From Flavobacteriales bacterium (lineage in GTDB: Bacteria; Bacteroidota; Bacteroidia; Flavobacteriales_D; Sanyastnellaceae): 55,439 bases of DNA. Within the stretch, counting starts at the first letter, position 1. Every line of letters starts with the position of its first letter. The notes under the pieces were generated by a model. That model did not search any database and was not told the DNA's origin. It worked only from the letters and a program-made list of their open reading frames with translations. Shown piece after piece: positions 8,758 to 16,589 of the stretch. The stretch covers positions 1-55,439 of the forward strand of contig JAQWFN010000073.1 of NCBI GenBank assembly GCA_029238785.1, given 5' to 3'. The translations under genes and the position numbers were made by a program.

Positions 8758-9804
8758 CTATTTGAGAAGGATATCTAGTCTAACTGGTTGATGGTCTGAG
8801 AATTTAAAGTCCAGATCTATGGTTTTAACTTGAAGCACATCAATGTTCGGAGAAAGCAGATAGTGATCTATCACAGAAGTGTAGGATTTTCCTTTGATGT
8901 ATGGGGTGGTTAATTTCCGATTGGTAGGTGTGCTGGGGTCGGCCACCCATTGCCAGTTTTCGTCAATTTGAGAATTTTGAAGAACGTACTCGTTGTATTC
9001 ATTGCTTGGGGATTTTGGTTGGTAGTTGGGCGGACACTGATTCCAATCACCACCAATAACAACGTAATTGCCTTTTTCAAACTCAATGCGCGCATCACTC
9101 ATCAATAATTCAACTTCTTTAGCTACAAGTGTTCCTGAAGTGTCATAAGCTGAACAATGGGTGTTGTAAATGACAAGGTCTTTACCATTTTTCGTTTTCA
9201 TGCGTTCCTTGAGGTAGCATCGATCTAGAAAAAAGACTCCTGTAGGCCAACTGAATTGACTAGGAAAGGCGATGCGCTGTTGATCAGTGGTTTCGTACTT
9301 GTGGTAGCTCGCTAAGCCACTAACAACGCCACCCATGGGTTCTATTAAGGGCATAGGAACGAAATCAACATTGTAATTGATGGCGAAAGAATGACGGTAA
9401 TCAGGTAAAACTTCTGCCAAAGCTTCGATGTGATTAACTCGGTGACTTCGTTTAGCACTGGAATCGACTTCTTGAAATAGGAAAACATCTACATCATCCT
9501 GATTTTTTACAAAGTTTTGAATTCCCTTGAGGTTCTTTTCTACCAGTTTTTCGTCTTGAATCACTGTTTTACCTCCATCGTAAAAGAAGTCGGTTTCCTC
9601 ACCCAAGCCCGTAAAACCAATATTCCAGATTAGGAAGGTTAAGCGATTGGTGTCTAGAGGAGCCAGTTCTTTTTTGCCGTGAGTTGAGAGTCTAATTTCC
9701 TGTTCTGGTTGAAAATCGTTCAGCGTGCCATAGATCAGCACACCAGCAACGTACAGTCCGGCACACAAGGCCAAAATGGCGATGAGTTTAAATGCTTTTT
9801 TCAT
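8758..9804 (-). CDS. Endonuclease/exonuclease/phosphatase-family protein, membrane-anchored
   Basis: The protein has 348 residues from the ATG at 9804; an in-frame TTG six bases upstream is a less likely start. An N-terminal hydrophobic segment (about 5-25) anchors or exports it. The EEP fold is shown by LIWNIGF, LFQEVD, the IYNTH strand, GGDWNQCP and the terminal SDHQPV motif, which supply the metal-binding and catalytic Asp/His residues. Family members cleave phosphodiesters in nucleic acids or lipids; the target is unknown. The ATG lies 8 bp after the hydrolase gene, so the two are probably co-transcribed. Confidence 0.88.
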   Translation of the reverse strand: MKKAFKLIAILALCAGLYVAGVLIYGTLNDFQPEQEIRLSTHGKKELAPLDTNRLTFLIWNIGFTGLGEETDFFYDGGKTVIQDEKLVEKNLKGIQNFVKNQDDVDVFLFQEVDSSAKRSHRVNHIEALAEVLPDYRHSFAINYNVDFVPMPLIEPMGGVVSGLASYHKYETTDQQRIAFPSQFSWPTGVFFLDRCYLKERMKTKNGKDLVIYNTHCSAYDTSGTLVAKEVELLMSDARIEFEKGNYVVIGGDWNQCPPNYQPKSPSNEYNEYVLQNSQIDENWQWVADPSTPTNRKLTTPYIKGKSYTSVIDHYLLSPNIDVLQVKTIDLDFKFSDHQPVRLDILLK

Positions 9805-9811
9805 TGTCAAA

Positions 9812-10732
9812 CTATGATTTTTCTGATTCTAGAAGTTTTAAAGTCCAATTGATGATGTCTTGCCAAACTTCTTTTCTATTCACTTCATTGAGCACTTCGT
9901 GACGGGCATCTTTATAAATAATCCTTGTAAAGTTCTTCTTACCCTGTGCGAAGTGCTCAGAAGTTTTAAGGAAATTCTTTTCAAAGCCCACAACCGGATC
10001 GGCACTTCCCGCGATAAAGAGGTAAGGTAGTTCGCTTGGAAGCGCATGTGCCTCTTTATGAACATGGCTTAAACCACTGAGTAAGTCGTAAAAAAAACGA
10101 TTTGTAAAACGCTCACCGCAGTCTTTGTCGGAAATGTATTTATCAACTTCACTTTCATCCCTGCTCAACCAGTCGAAATCGGTACGACTCGGTTTGAAGG
10201 ATTTATTGAAGTCGCCAAAGGTCAATTTGTCCATAAGCGGACTCTCTTTTTCGGCACCAAATAAGGCAGAGAGCGTTTTTGATAATCCTTTTCCGATAGG
10301 TAGCAAGACTCCTGGATCATGGGCTAGAGCGGAGAGAATCAGTCCGTCCAAGTTTTCTTCCAACTTCAAAGCCGCAGAAGCAGCGAGAATGGCTCCCATG
10401 CTATGACCAAGAATAATGGTTTTCACTCCGGGATATTCGCTTCGAATGATTTTATGGGTTTCAACAAGATCATCCGTCGCCCTGTCCCAGCCATTTGTTT
10501 CAGTAAAAAAACCTCTTTTACCATTAATTCTAGACGTTTTCCCGTGTCCGCGATGATCATTAACAATCACACTAAAACCAAACTCGTTACAAGCCAACGC
10601 GAAACGTTCATAGCGCAAGCCGTGTTCAGCCATTCCATGACTGATATGTATGATGATTTTGGGCTGATCCACAAGGAACTCGTAGGCCACAATTTGGAGT
10701 CCGTCCGAAACTGGAAATAATCGTTCTTTCAT
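9812..10732 (-). CDS. Alpha/beta hydrolase, monoacylglycerol-lipase / lysophospholipase-like
   Basis: This is a 306-residue cytoplasmic hydrolase without a signal peptide. An oxyanion-hole HG motif is at 32-33 (SHGMAEHG), the strand VNDHRGHGKT follows at about 57-66, and the nucleophile elbow GHSMG has Ser at 111. The catalytic Asp is probably in GSADPVVG and the His in DARHEVLNE near the C-terminus. The profile fits the monoacylglycerol lipase / PldB-like family. It is divergent from the methyltransferase gene, with 58 bp between the two starts. Confidence 0.9.
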   Translation of the reverse strand: MKERLFPVSDGLQIVAYEFLVDQPKIIIHISHGMAEHGLRYERFALACNEFGFSVIVNDHRGHGKTSRINGKRGFFTETNGWDRATDDLVETHKIIRSEYPGVKTIILGHSMGAILAASAALKLEENLDGLILSALAHDPGVLLPIGKGLSKTLSALFGAEKESPLMDKLTFGDFNKSFKPSRTDFDWLSRDESEVDKYISDKDCGERFTNRFFYDLLSGLSHVHKEAHALPSELPYLFIAGSADPVVGFEKNFLKTSEHFAQGKKNFTRIIYKDARHEVLNEVNRKEVWQDIINWTLKLLESEKS

Positions 10733-10790
10733 GAACTTGTGAAGATATAAAGAATGGCGTCGTTTTGCTCAATTTTGTTTCTTTGCGTTC

Positions 10791-11660
10791 ATGGATTTCA
10801 TGAATCACAAAGCTTGTCTCGTCTGTGGGAGCGACGATTTATCCGCGCTGAACAGGTACCGTAAAGACCATCTTGTAAAATGCAGGTCTTGCTCTTTCGT
10901 GTTCAGCTCCAAAAAGCCAAGTGATGAGGACTTGAAGGCCTTTTACAGCAATTACGGCTTTGAAGGAGATCCCTATTTCTCACCAATCACCGCAAAACGA
11001 TATTCGGAATTACTTAGTGAGTTTGAACGACTAGGTTCAAAAGGACCCATTCATGATGCGGGCTGTGGTTTTGGCTTTTTTGTTGAAACAGCTCAGAATA
11101 TGGGTTGGAAGGCAAGTGGGTCTGAGCTTTCGAGCAGGGCAGTGGCTTCTTGCAAGAAACGGGGATTAAATGTAGAGGAGCGGGCAGATATTTCTTCCGG
11201 ACCCTTTCAAGTGGTGACGAGTTTTGAATTGATTGAACACCTTTATGATCCCAAGAAGTATGTGGAATCCATTAAAAAACAGCTGCTGCCGGGAGGCTTA
11301 CTTTACATCACGACACCTAACTTTAATGGCTTGAGCAGGTATCTTTTGAAAGAGAAATACAACGTCATCAACTACCCCGAGCACCTTTGTTATTTCACCC
11401 CGAAAACAATTCATCAAGTCCTCAGCGAAATGGGTTTTGAAAAAGTGTGGTTAAAGACGGATGGAATCAGTGTAGGTCGAATCAAAACCAGCTTAAAGCC
11501 AAGTGGCGAAGCCTTGATTAGTGAAGTATCGGCAGACGAAAAATTAAGGTCAAGACTCGAAAATAACGTGATTCTATACACGCTTAAACACTTCGTTAAC
11601 AAGGCGTTATCCGTTCTTGGTTTAGGTGTTTCTTTAAAGGCCTTGTACAGGAAGAAATAA
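10791..11660 (+). CDS. Class I SAM-dependent methyltransferase with N-terminal zinc ribbon
   Basis: The 289-residue protein has two CxxC pairs (9/12 and 31/34) forming a small zinc ribbon, then a Rossmann methyltransferase domain with HDAGCGFGFF (88-97) as the SAM-binding loop. ELIEHLYDP and LLPGGLLYITTPN are the usual post-I and motif III elements of Methyltransf_23 proteins. Similar enzymes act on sugars, lipids or small molecules; the substrate is unknown. ATG at 10791 is taken; the ATG at 10800 is an alternative. It is convergent with the PhzF-like gene with no gap. Confidence 0.87.
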   Translation: MDFMNHKACLVCGSDDLSALNRYRKDHLVKCRSCSFVFSSKKPSDEDLKAFYSNYGFEGDPYFSPITAKRYSELLSEFERLGSKGPIHDAGCGFGFFVETAQNMGWKASGSELSSRAVASCKKRGLNVEERADISSGPFQVVTSFELIEHLYDPKKYVESIKKQLLPGGLLYITTPNFNGLSRYLLKEKYNVINYPEHLCYFTPKTIHQVLSEMGFEKVWLKTDGISVGRIKTSLKPSGEALISEVSADEKLRSRLENNVILYTLKHFVNKALSVLGLGVSLKALYRKK

Positions 11661-12446
11661 TCAATCCAAGTAGTATTCACCAATAAGATAAGTACGGGCT
11701 TTTCCTGTGAGTTCAACACGGTTTCCAAGCAATTCGCAATCAATTTGGCCACCTCTATTGCTGAGCTGTTGAGCGTGAAGTTGGGTTTTCCCGAGTTTTT
11801 TCGACCAGTAGGCAGTTAGTGTTGTGTGGGCAGATCCTGTAACTGGGTCTTCGTTGATTCCTGATTGTGGGGCGAAAAAGCGCGATACAAAATCTGCATC
11901 ACTTCCCGGGGCTGTAATGATCACTCCACGAACTTCTAAACGTTTAAGTCTATGGAAATCAGGAGTCATACAAAGGATATCGTTTTTCTCCTTGTAAACA
12001 CAAAGAAGGTCGTATTTACCTCGGTAGATTTCATCTGGTTCTAAGCCAATGCTATAAGCCACGTCGTGTGAATCGTCTTTGTATTCAAAAAGCTCGTCGT
12101 TAGGGAAAGACATGGAAATACTATCGCCATTTCTTCTCACCAACAATTCGCCACTATTCGAAAAGAAACGAATTTCATCTTGTGCATAATCCAAGTGATT
12201 CCAAAGCACGTGTGCTGTGGCCAAAGTAGCGTGTCCGCACAGGTCAACTTCCACAGTTGGAGTGAACCATCTCAGGCGATATCCGTCGTGTTCTCTCATG
12301 AAAAATGCCGTTTCCGACAAGTTGTTTTCACGGGCAATGTGTTGAAGGATTGTGTCGTCTGGCCAAGTATTTAGAGGACATACAGCGGCTGGGTTTCCTT
12401 TAAACAAATCTGAGGTGAAGGCATCAACTTGGAATAATTGGGGCAT
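11661..12446 (-). CDS. PhzF-family isomerase
   Basis: The protein has 261 residues from the ATG at 12446. The frame stays open to 12530, inside rlmF, but the family consensus begins MxxFQVDAF, as here (MPQLFQVDAF), so the extension was trimmed. The catalytic Glu is in NNLSETAFF (E45). The later EDPVTGSAH motif is the second conserved PhzF block. Homologues isomerise trans-2,3-dihydro-3-hydroxyanthranilate, or are uncharacterised epimerase-like proteins. There are no phenazine genes nearby, so a phenazine role is unlikely. It follows rlmF on the same strand. Confidence 0.9.
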   Translation of the reverse strand: MPQLFQVDAFTSDLFKGNPAAVCPLNTWPDDTILQHIARENNLSETAFFMREHDGYRLRWFTPTVEVDLCGHATLATAHVLWNHLDYAQDEIRFFSNSGELLVRRNGDSISMSFPNDELFEYKDDSHDVAYSIGLEPDEIYRGKYDLLCVYKEKNDILCMTPDFHRLKRLEVRGVIITAPGSDADFVSRFFAPQSGINEDPVTGSAHTTLTAYWSKKLGKTQLHAQQLSNRGGQIDCELLGNRVELTGKARTYLIGEYYLD

Positions 12447-12514
12447 GGGGCTAAAATCTTTGTGCGAAGCTACAACCTTTTGAGTCGTGCTAGGCAATAG
12501 TTTACTTGTAATCC

Positions 12515-13438
12515 TTAGTTTTTCTTCCACCTAAATTCAGCCCAAAGTTTGCGCTGATGATCGGTAAGGAAGGTCCAACAAATGATACGACTTTGTTTCT
12601 GTCCGTGTTTCATTTCAATCACCTTTTCTTTCACAACACCAGCCTGTGCGAGTTGTGCCTTGATCACGTTCAAGTTTTCTTTGCGCGAAACGAGACTCGT
12701 AAACCACATCACTTGGTGCTTAAATTCGGTGCTTTCAGCGATGTAATTCTTGATGAAACCCACCTCGCCGCCAATAGTCCAAAGTTCTTCATCGCTTCCA
12801 TTGAAATTTGCTCCTTGAGGCTGTTGTTTGAGTTTCTTCCATTTCAAAGCATTTGCTTCTTCTGAGGCTTTTTTCGTACTGAAAAAGGGAGGATTACACA
12901 TACTCACATCGAGGCGTTCGCCTTCCATAATGATGCCTTTTAGAATAAAGTGTTTTTTCTTTTGTGGCCGAAGGGAAATGGGGCGTTTATCAATGTTGTT
13001 TTGCGCTTGTAGCAGTTGTGTAGCGTGTTTAATAGAGTCTTTGGCGATTTCTGAACCAATCGACTGCCATCCATAGATGCATTCGGCCAGAATAGGATAA
13101 ACTAATCCTGCGCCCGTTCCAATATCCAACAAACTCAACTTAGGGCCTTTAGGAAGGGTGTTTTTATTTTCTTCGCGAAGCAAATCTGCCAAGTGATGAA
13201 TATAATCTTCTCTGCCTGGAATAGGAGGAATCAGGTGTCCTTGAGGGATGCTCCAATTCTTCCATTTACTGCGCTCGATGAGTAAAGCCTTGTTTAATTC
13301 ATAAACCGCTTGACCATTCGTGAAGTCGACACTTTTTCTCCCTGATTTAGCCACATGCACAAATTGAGATAGTTCCGGGTTTAGAAGGCATAAGGACTTA
13401 AAGTCATAGTCTTTCTGGAAATGATTTTTTGGATGCAT
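12515..13438 (-). CDS. rlmF: 23S rRNA (adenine-1618-N6)-methyltransferase
   Basis: The 307-residue protein is collinear with E. coli RlmF: the MHPKN start, SVDFTNGQAVYELNKALL, PPIPGREDYIHHLADLL, SAM loop LDIGTGAG (104-111), the catalytic CNPPF (181-185) and the C-terminal MKHGQKQSRIICWTF. It methylates N6 of A1618 in 23S rRNA. A TAGCTTTG -7 box ends only 4 bp before the ATG, so the mRNA may be leaderless. Confidence 0.95.
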   Translation of the reverse strand: MHPKNHFQKDYDFKSLCLLNPELSQFVHVAKSGRKSVDFTNGQAVYELNKALLIERSKWKNWSIPQGHLIPPIPGREDYIHHLADLLREENKNTLPKGPKLSLLDIGTGAGLVYPILAECIYGWQSIGSEIAKDSIKHATQLLQAQNNIDKRPISLRPQKKKHFILKGIIMEGERLDVSMCNPPFFSTKKASEEANALKWKKLKQQPQGANFNGSDEELWTIGGEVGFIKNYIAESTEFKHQVMWFTSLVSRKENLNVIKAQLAQAGVVKEKVIEMKHGQKQSRIICWTFLTDHQRKLWAEFRWKKN

Positions 13439-13442
13439 CGTG

Positions 13443-13450
13443 CAAAGCTA
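13443..13450 (-). promoter_or_regulatory. -7 box immediately before rlmF
   Basis: The minus strand reads TAGCTTTG, an exact TAnnTTTG match. With the usual spacing, transcription would start at or just before the ATG at 13438, implying a leaderless transcript. Confidence 0.5.
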
Positions 13451-13475
13451 TTAAAAGGCATCATGTGGTGAAATA

Positions 13476-13510
13476 AAAAACGGAACCACAAAGCGAGCGG
13501 TTCCGTTTTT
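13476..13510. terminator. Strong bidirectional-looking hairpin terminator
   Basis: A 12-bp perfect stem (aaaaacggaacc 13476-13487 with ggttccgttttt 13499-13510) has an 11-nt loop and A/T flanks on both sides. It lies upstream of rlmF and downstream of the T9SS cargo gene, so on the minus strand it terminates the latter. Confidence 0.85.
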
Positions 13511-13591
13511 CTTGTTTACGCTTTTAATCAATCTTCAAAAAGACTAAAAACGAGGATAATGGTTTAACACTAAAACAAAAGATAAGCTTTA

Positions 13592-14518
13592 TTATTCAAT
13601 CACCAAGGGCATTACATGGTATTTACCTTCAGAAACAATTTGAACATAGTAGATGCCCGATTCCAAATCACTTGTTTCGAATTGAGTGATTTCGCTCTGT
13701 GCTATATTCCATTGCTTAACTAATTGTCCGCTAGAACTGATCACCATGACCTTTTCTAAATTCGCCATTGTTTCTAGAATAAAGTGGTCTTTTGCAGGGT
13801 TAGGATAGAGCTCGAATTTGGTATACTCTTTTTCATCCAGACCAGTAACAATTTCTTCAGTGATTGTGATGTCATCACTATAATACAAGCCCGTATTTTC
13901 GGAGGGCCCCCAAGCGAAGAAGTTCACAGCTTCGAATTCATTTAGGCCAGGACTTCCATCAGCATTATTAAGCGACCACTGCCAAGAGAGTTGTTCCTCT
14001 CCATTGAGTAATAGAACTCCAAAATCGTTGACCAAATTAACTCGAACTTGGATATCCTGCCATTCACCAGGGGTATAGGTTCCAGCGCCACCTTCTGTAG
14101 CTGCCGCAACCCATGTCATATTGCCATTTGCAAAATTCACATCAATGGCCCATTCGTACACAGCACTCGTGTAGTTCCAATCGTGAAGCAGATTGAAATA
14201 GCCCTCTTCACCTTCAGGAATAAGAATTTTGAAATCGACGGTGTAAATGTTTTGGTTGTATTCACCAGCAGAGAGGACGATATCTGTACCATCTGCAAAA
14301 GCTAGTTCAATTGAATTCGAACCACTTGCGGCGTAGGCATCGCTAACTGGAGCATCCATGTTAGGACTGTTTGAGGTCCAGGTGTAAAACGAAGCATTTG
14401 ATTCAGCAATTTGATCACCAGCTTGGTAGGATTCGAAGTCTTCTGAGAAGATAACAGTTTGTGCCATTAAGGCTTTGCTGAGTGTGATAGCACCCAGGAG
14501 GAGTAGTGTTTTTTTCAT
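13592..14518 (-). CDS. Secreted protein with T9SS type A sorting domain
   Basis: The 308-residue protein has a signal peptide (1-20, ...SKALMAQ), a single beta-sandwich domain (about 21-220) resembling concanavalin-A/laminin-G-like folds, and a C-terminal sorting domain starting near FELYPNPAKDHF (about 235). That domain contains the conserved SSGQLVKQW and LESGIYYVQIV elements. It should cross the outer membrane through the type IX system and be released or surface-attached. The specific function is unknown. It has no partner gene: a terminator lies downstream and the insertion element lies just upstream. Confidence 0.9.
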   Translation of the reverse strand: MKKTLLLLGAITLSKALMAQTVIFSEDFESYQAGDQIAESNASFYTWTSNSPNMDAPVSDAYAASGSNSIELAFADGTDIVLSAGEYNQNIYTVDFKILIPEGEEGYFNLLHDWNYTSAVYEWAIDVNFANGNMTWVAAATEGGAGTYTPGEWQDIQVRVNLVNDFGVLLLNGEEQLSWQWSLNNADGSPGLNEFEAVNFFAWGPSENTGLYYSDDITITEEIVTGLDEKEYTKFELYPNPAKDHFILETMANLEKVMVISSSGQLVKQWNIAQSEITQFETSDLESGIYYVQIVSEGKYHVMPLVIE

Positions 14519-14575
14519 GATAATTAAGGTTTTGGTTTTGAAAAGGTAAGTATTTCTATTGGATAGTTATTGCTT

Positions 14576-15624
14576 GATGACCGGCTTAAGTCGCACGAAT
14601 TAATTTGTAAGGCAGCCACGGATGAATTACCATCGCTGAAAGGCATTGGTGAAAGCGCTTTTTTTTGCTGTTTTTGTTATTTGTTCTGAAGTTATACTCG
14701 CTGCAATAGAAAAACAGATGCTTACAAGAAATATGGTGATGCGTTCTTTTGATCAAGTAGACCATTTTATTTTTGAATTCTAATAATCCCTTCTTATAAT
14801 TAGTCTTGCCAATTCCAAAGCGTTTTAACCAAAGGTTTCCAAGGGCTCTTCGGTGTAGATTCTTAGAAAAGCCATCTTTGATCAGTTTCGATGGCTTTAT
14901 ATTTCTTGGGCGAATTGATCTTATTTTGCTGGAAATCAGTTTTGAATCATCATCAACAAAGTAATCCAGAATTGTTTTTACCTCAATTTTAGCCTCATTA
15001 AGGCAATTCTTTTTTAGGTGATGTTTTGACCTAGCAAATATTTTTCCATTACTTCCTTGGAAGATGCTTTCAGTTTCAAATCGACCCATTGCTTGCTGAA
15101 CTTTTCGCTTAAAATACCAAGCTGTTTCCTGAGAAATCTTGAACTCTCTTGAGATTTGGTAGGAGGAACAGCCTTCTTCATTTACGGTCAATTGGTAACA
15201 AATTTTAAAAGCTTTTAGAATAGGGAATTTAAGTTTGTGGAACAATGTCCCTGCAGTTGCAGACTCATCGTATCCACATTTTGTGCAGCGTTTATGGTGC
15301 CATTTTTTTCCTTTACATGGGGTGGTCCCGCCACATTTTCGGCATTTAAATCCATCCTTCCATTTGCAATCCATTAGAAAAGAAAAGCATGCGGTATCTG
15401 TTTTGAAATAGCGATTGAACTTCTTGGTTTTTTGACTCCTATTCACTGTTAATATTTTGACATTCAATTTAGTGCGACTAGATTGAAAATCAGTTTTCAC
15501 AGACAAATCGAGCGTATTCATTCACAAAGTTTTTCTCTTAATTTGGATGGGATTTTAGGATGCTTAATTTTTTTCTTTGAACTAACCCCGAATCTTTTTT
15601 TTTTGCGACTTAAGCCGGTTATCA
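14576..15624 (-). mobile_element. Degenerate IS1595/ISXO2-type insertion element with repeat-bearing ends
   Basis: The left end (14576-14594) reads gatgaccggcttaagtcgc. The right end (15605-15624), read on the minus strand, is gataaccggcttaagtcgc, so the two match at 18 of 19 bases as terminal inverted repeats. The 1049-bp span fits the ISXO2 group and encloses one transposase gene. No clear target duplication is visible: the flanks tattgctt and ttttggct differ. The region is AT-richer than its neighbours, with a run of ten T at the right end. Three more degenerate right-end copies lie outside it. Confidence 0.7.
14586..15521 (-). pseudogene. IS1595/ISXO2-like transposase, frame open but probably inactive
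   Basis: The 311-residue frame has an N-terminal zinc ribbon (CRKCGG ... CTKCGYDES), the TAGTLFHKLKFP motif and a helix-turn-helix (SSYQISREFKISQETAW). Near the C-terminus THHHISCKHL followed by YNFRTNN corresponds to the family's gthHHvSkkHL / EFxFRxNrR end. The central DDE part is not recognisable: no VDE(T/F) motif follows the HTH, and the second Asp context is weak (LIKDGF). The stop codon and last residues (KLIRAT) lie in the left terminal repeat. I judge it a decayed or repurposed transposase; the missing motifs are judged from memory of the family. Confidence 0.72.
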
Positions 15625-15656
15625 TTTTGGCTTTGAACATTCCAATCAAAAATCTT

Positions 15657-15795
15657 GCGATTTAAGCTGGTTATTAGTTTTAATCAGAAACCCTTCTCTT
15701 GAATTTTAAACTTGCGACCTAAGTTGGTTATCAGCTCTTGTTTTAATCGGAACTCAATGCTTGAATTTAGATCTTGCGACCTAAGCCGTTTATCA
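15657..15795 (-). repeat. Three degenerate inverted copies of the repeat right of the insertion element
   Basis: Copies at 15657-15676 (gcgatttaagctggttatta), 15714-15733 (gcgacctaagttggttatca) and 15776-15795 (gcgacctaagccgtttatca) follow the right end copy at 15605. Their starts are 52, 57 and 62 bp apart. The intervening DNA shares ttttaatc-gaa and cttgaattt-a elements, so the true repeated unit is about 52-62 bp. All are inverted relative to the array at 1-247. The rest of the gap between 15522 and 15940 holds no gene. Confidence 0.8.
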
Positions 15796-15888
15796 AATTT
15801 TTATATCAACAGCGTCAAACTGACTTTTATCACCCCACACGAATCCACACAATCCTAAATTTGAACCTAATCTCAATAAAACAGTTTA

Positions 15889-15896
15889 TACCTTTG
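15889..15896 (+). promoter_or_regulatory. -7 box of pdxH
   Basis: TACCTTTG, an exact TAnnTTTG match, lies 45 bp upstream of the pdxH ATG. No well-spaced -33 TTG was found. Confidence 0.5.
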
Positions 15897-15940
15897 AACG
15901 AGCACCAATTCCAAGTGTAAAGCCTAAATTTTACGTACAC

Positions 15941-16579
15941 ATGAAAGACCTAAACACCGTAAGGAAAGACTATAGCAACGATCAATTAAGCGAAGAACAC
16001 GCTCTGGAAAATCCATTTGATCAGCTGAAAACGTGGCTTTCAGAAGCAAAGGAAGTTGATGATACCGATTACAATGCAATGACCCTCTCAACGATTAATC
16101 CAGAGGGATACCCACAAAGTAGAATCGTTCTCTGCAGAGAATTGAGTGAGCGCGGGTTGGTATTCTACACCAACTACAACAGCTCAAAAGGTGCACAGAT
16201 TAGCCAAAACCCTATGGTGAGCGTTTCCTTTTTCTGGAAAGAACTCGAAAGACAAGTTAGAATTACCGGAAAAGCATCTAAAATAAGCGCAGAGGCTTCT
16301 GATGCTTACTTCAATTCCCGACCAAGAGCTTCGAAAATAGGAGCGTGGGCTAGTGAACAAAGTGCGGAGATTTCTTCACGGGAAGAACTTCAAAACCAAG
16401 TGACCCAAATCGAAAAGCGTTTTGAAAACCAGGAGGTGCCTAGACCAGAGTTCTGGGGCGGGTTTATTATTGAACCCCAAAGCTTCGAATTCTGGCAAGG
16501 AAGACCGAGTAGATTGCACGACCGTTTGAGATACAACTTAGTGCAGAATGAATGGAATAGATCACGACTAGCTCCTTGA
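15941..16579 (+). CDS. pdxH: Pyridoxamine 5'-phosphate oxidase
   Basis: The 212-residue FMN enzyme oxidises pyridoxine or pyridoxamine 5'-phosphate to pyridoxal 5'-phosphate, the last step of PLP salvage. Family landmarks include YNAMTLSTINPEGYPQSRIVLCR, FYTNYNSSKGAQI, FFWKELERQVRITG, SRPRASKIGAWASEQS, PEFWGGF and the C-terminal FEFWQGRPSRLHDR...YN with RLAP at the end. Length and end are canonical. It is convergent with the RlmI-like gene. Confidence 0.97.
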   Translation: MKDLNTVRKDYSNDQLSEEHALENPFDQLKTWLSEAKEVDDTDYNAMTLSTINPEGYPQSRIVLCRELSERGLVFYTNYNSSKGAQISQNPMVSVSFFWKELERQVRITGKASKISAEASDAYFNSRPRASKIGAWASEQSAEISSREELQNQVTQIEKRFENQEVPRPEFWGGFIIEPQSFEFWQGRPSRLHDRLRYNLVQNEWNRSRLAP

Positions 16580-16589
16580 TGAAAGGGAG

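Noticed and set aside
11661-12446. Phenazine biosynthesis cluster
   Set aside because: Only a PhzF-like gene is present, which is common in non-phenazine producers.
12447-12530. N-terminal 28-residue extension of the PhzF-like protein
   Set aside because: The family begins at MPQLFQVDAF, and the extension overlaps the end of rlmF.
14569-15632. Target-site duplication around the insertion element
   Set aside because: The 8 bases on each side (tattgctt and ttttggct) do not match, so none can be claimed.
16569-16586. Hairpin between pdxH and the RlmI-like gene as a terminator
   Set aside because: The stem is short and imperfect and has no T-run.
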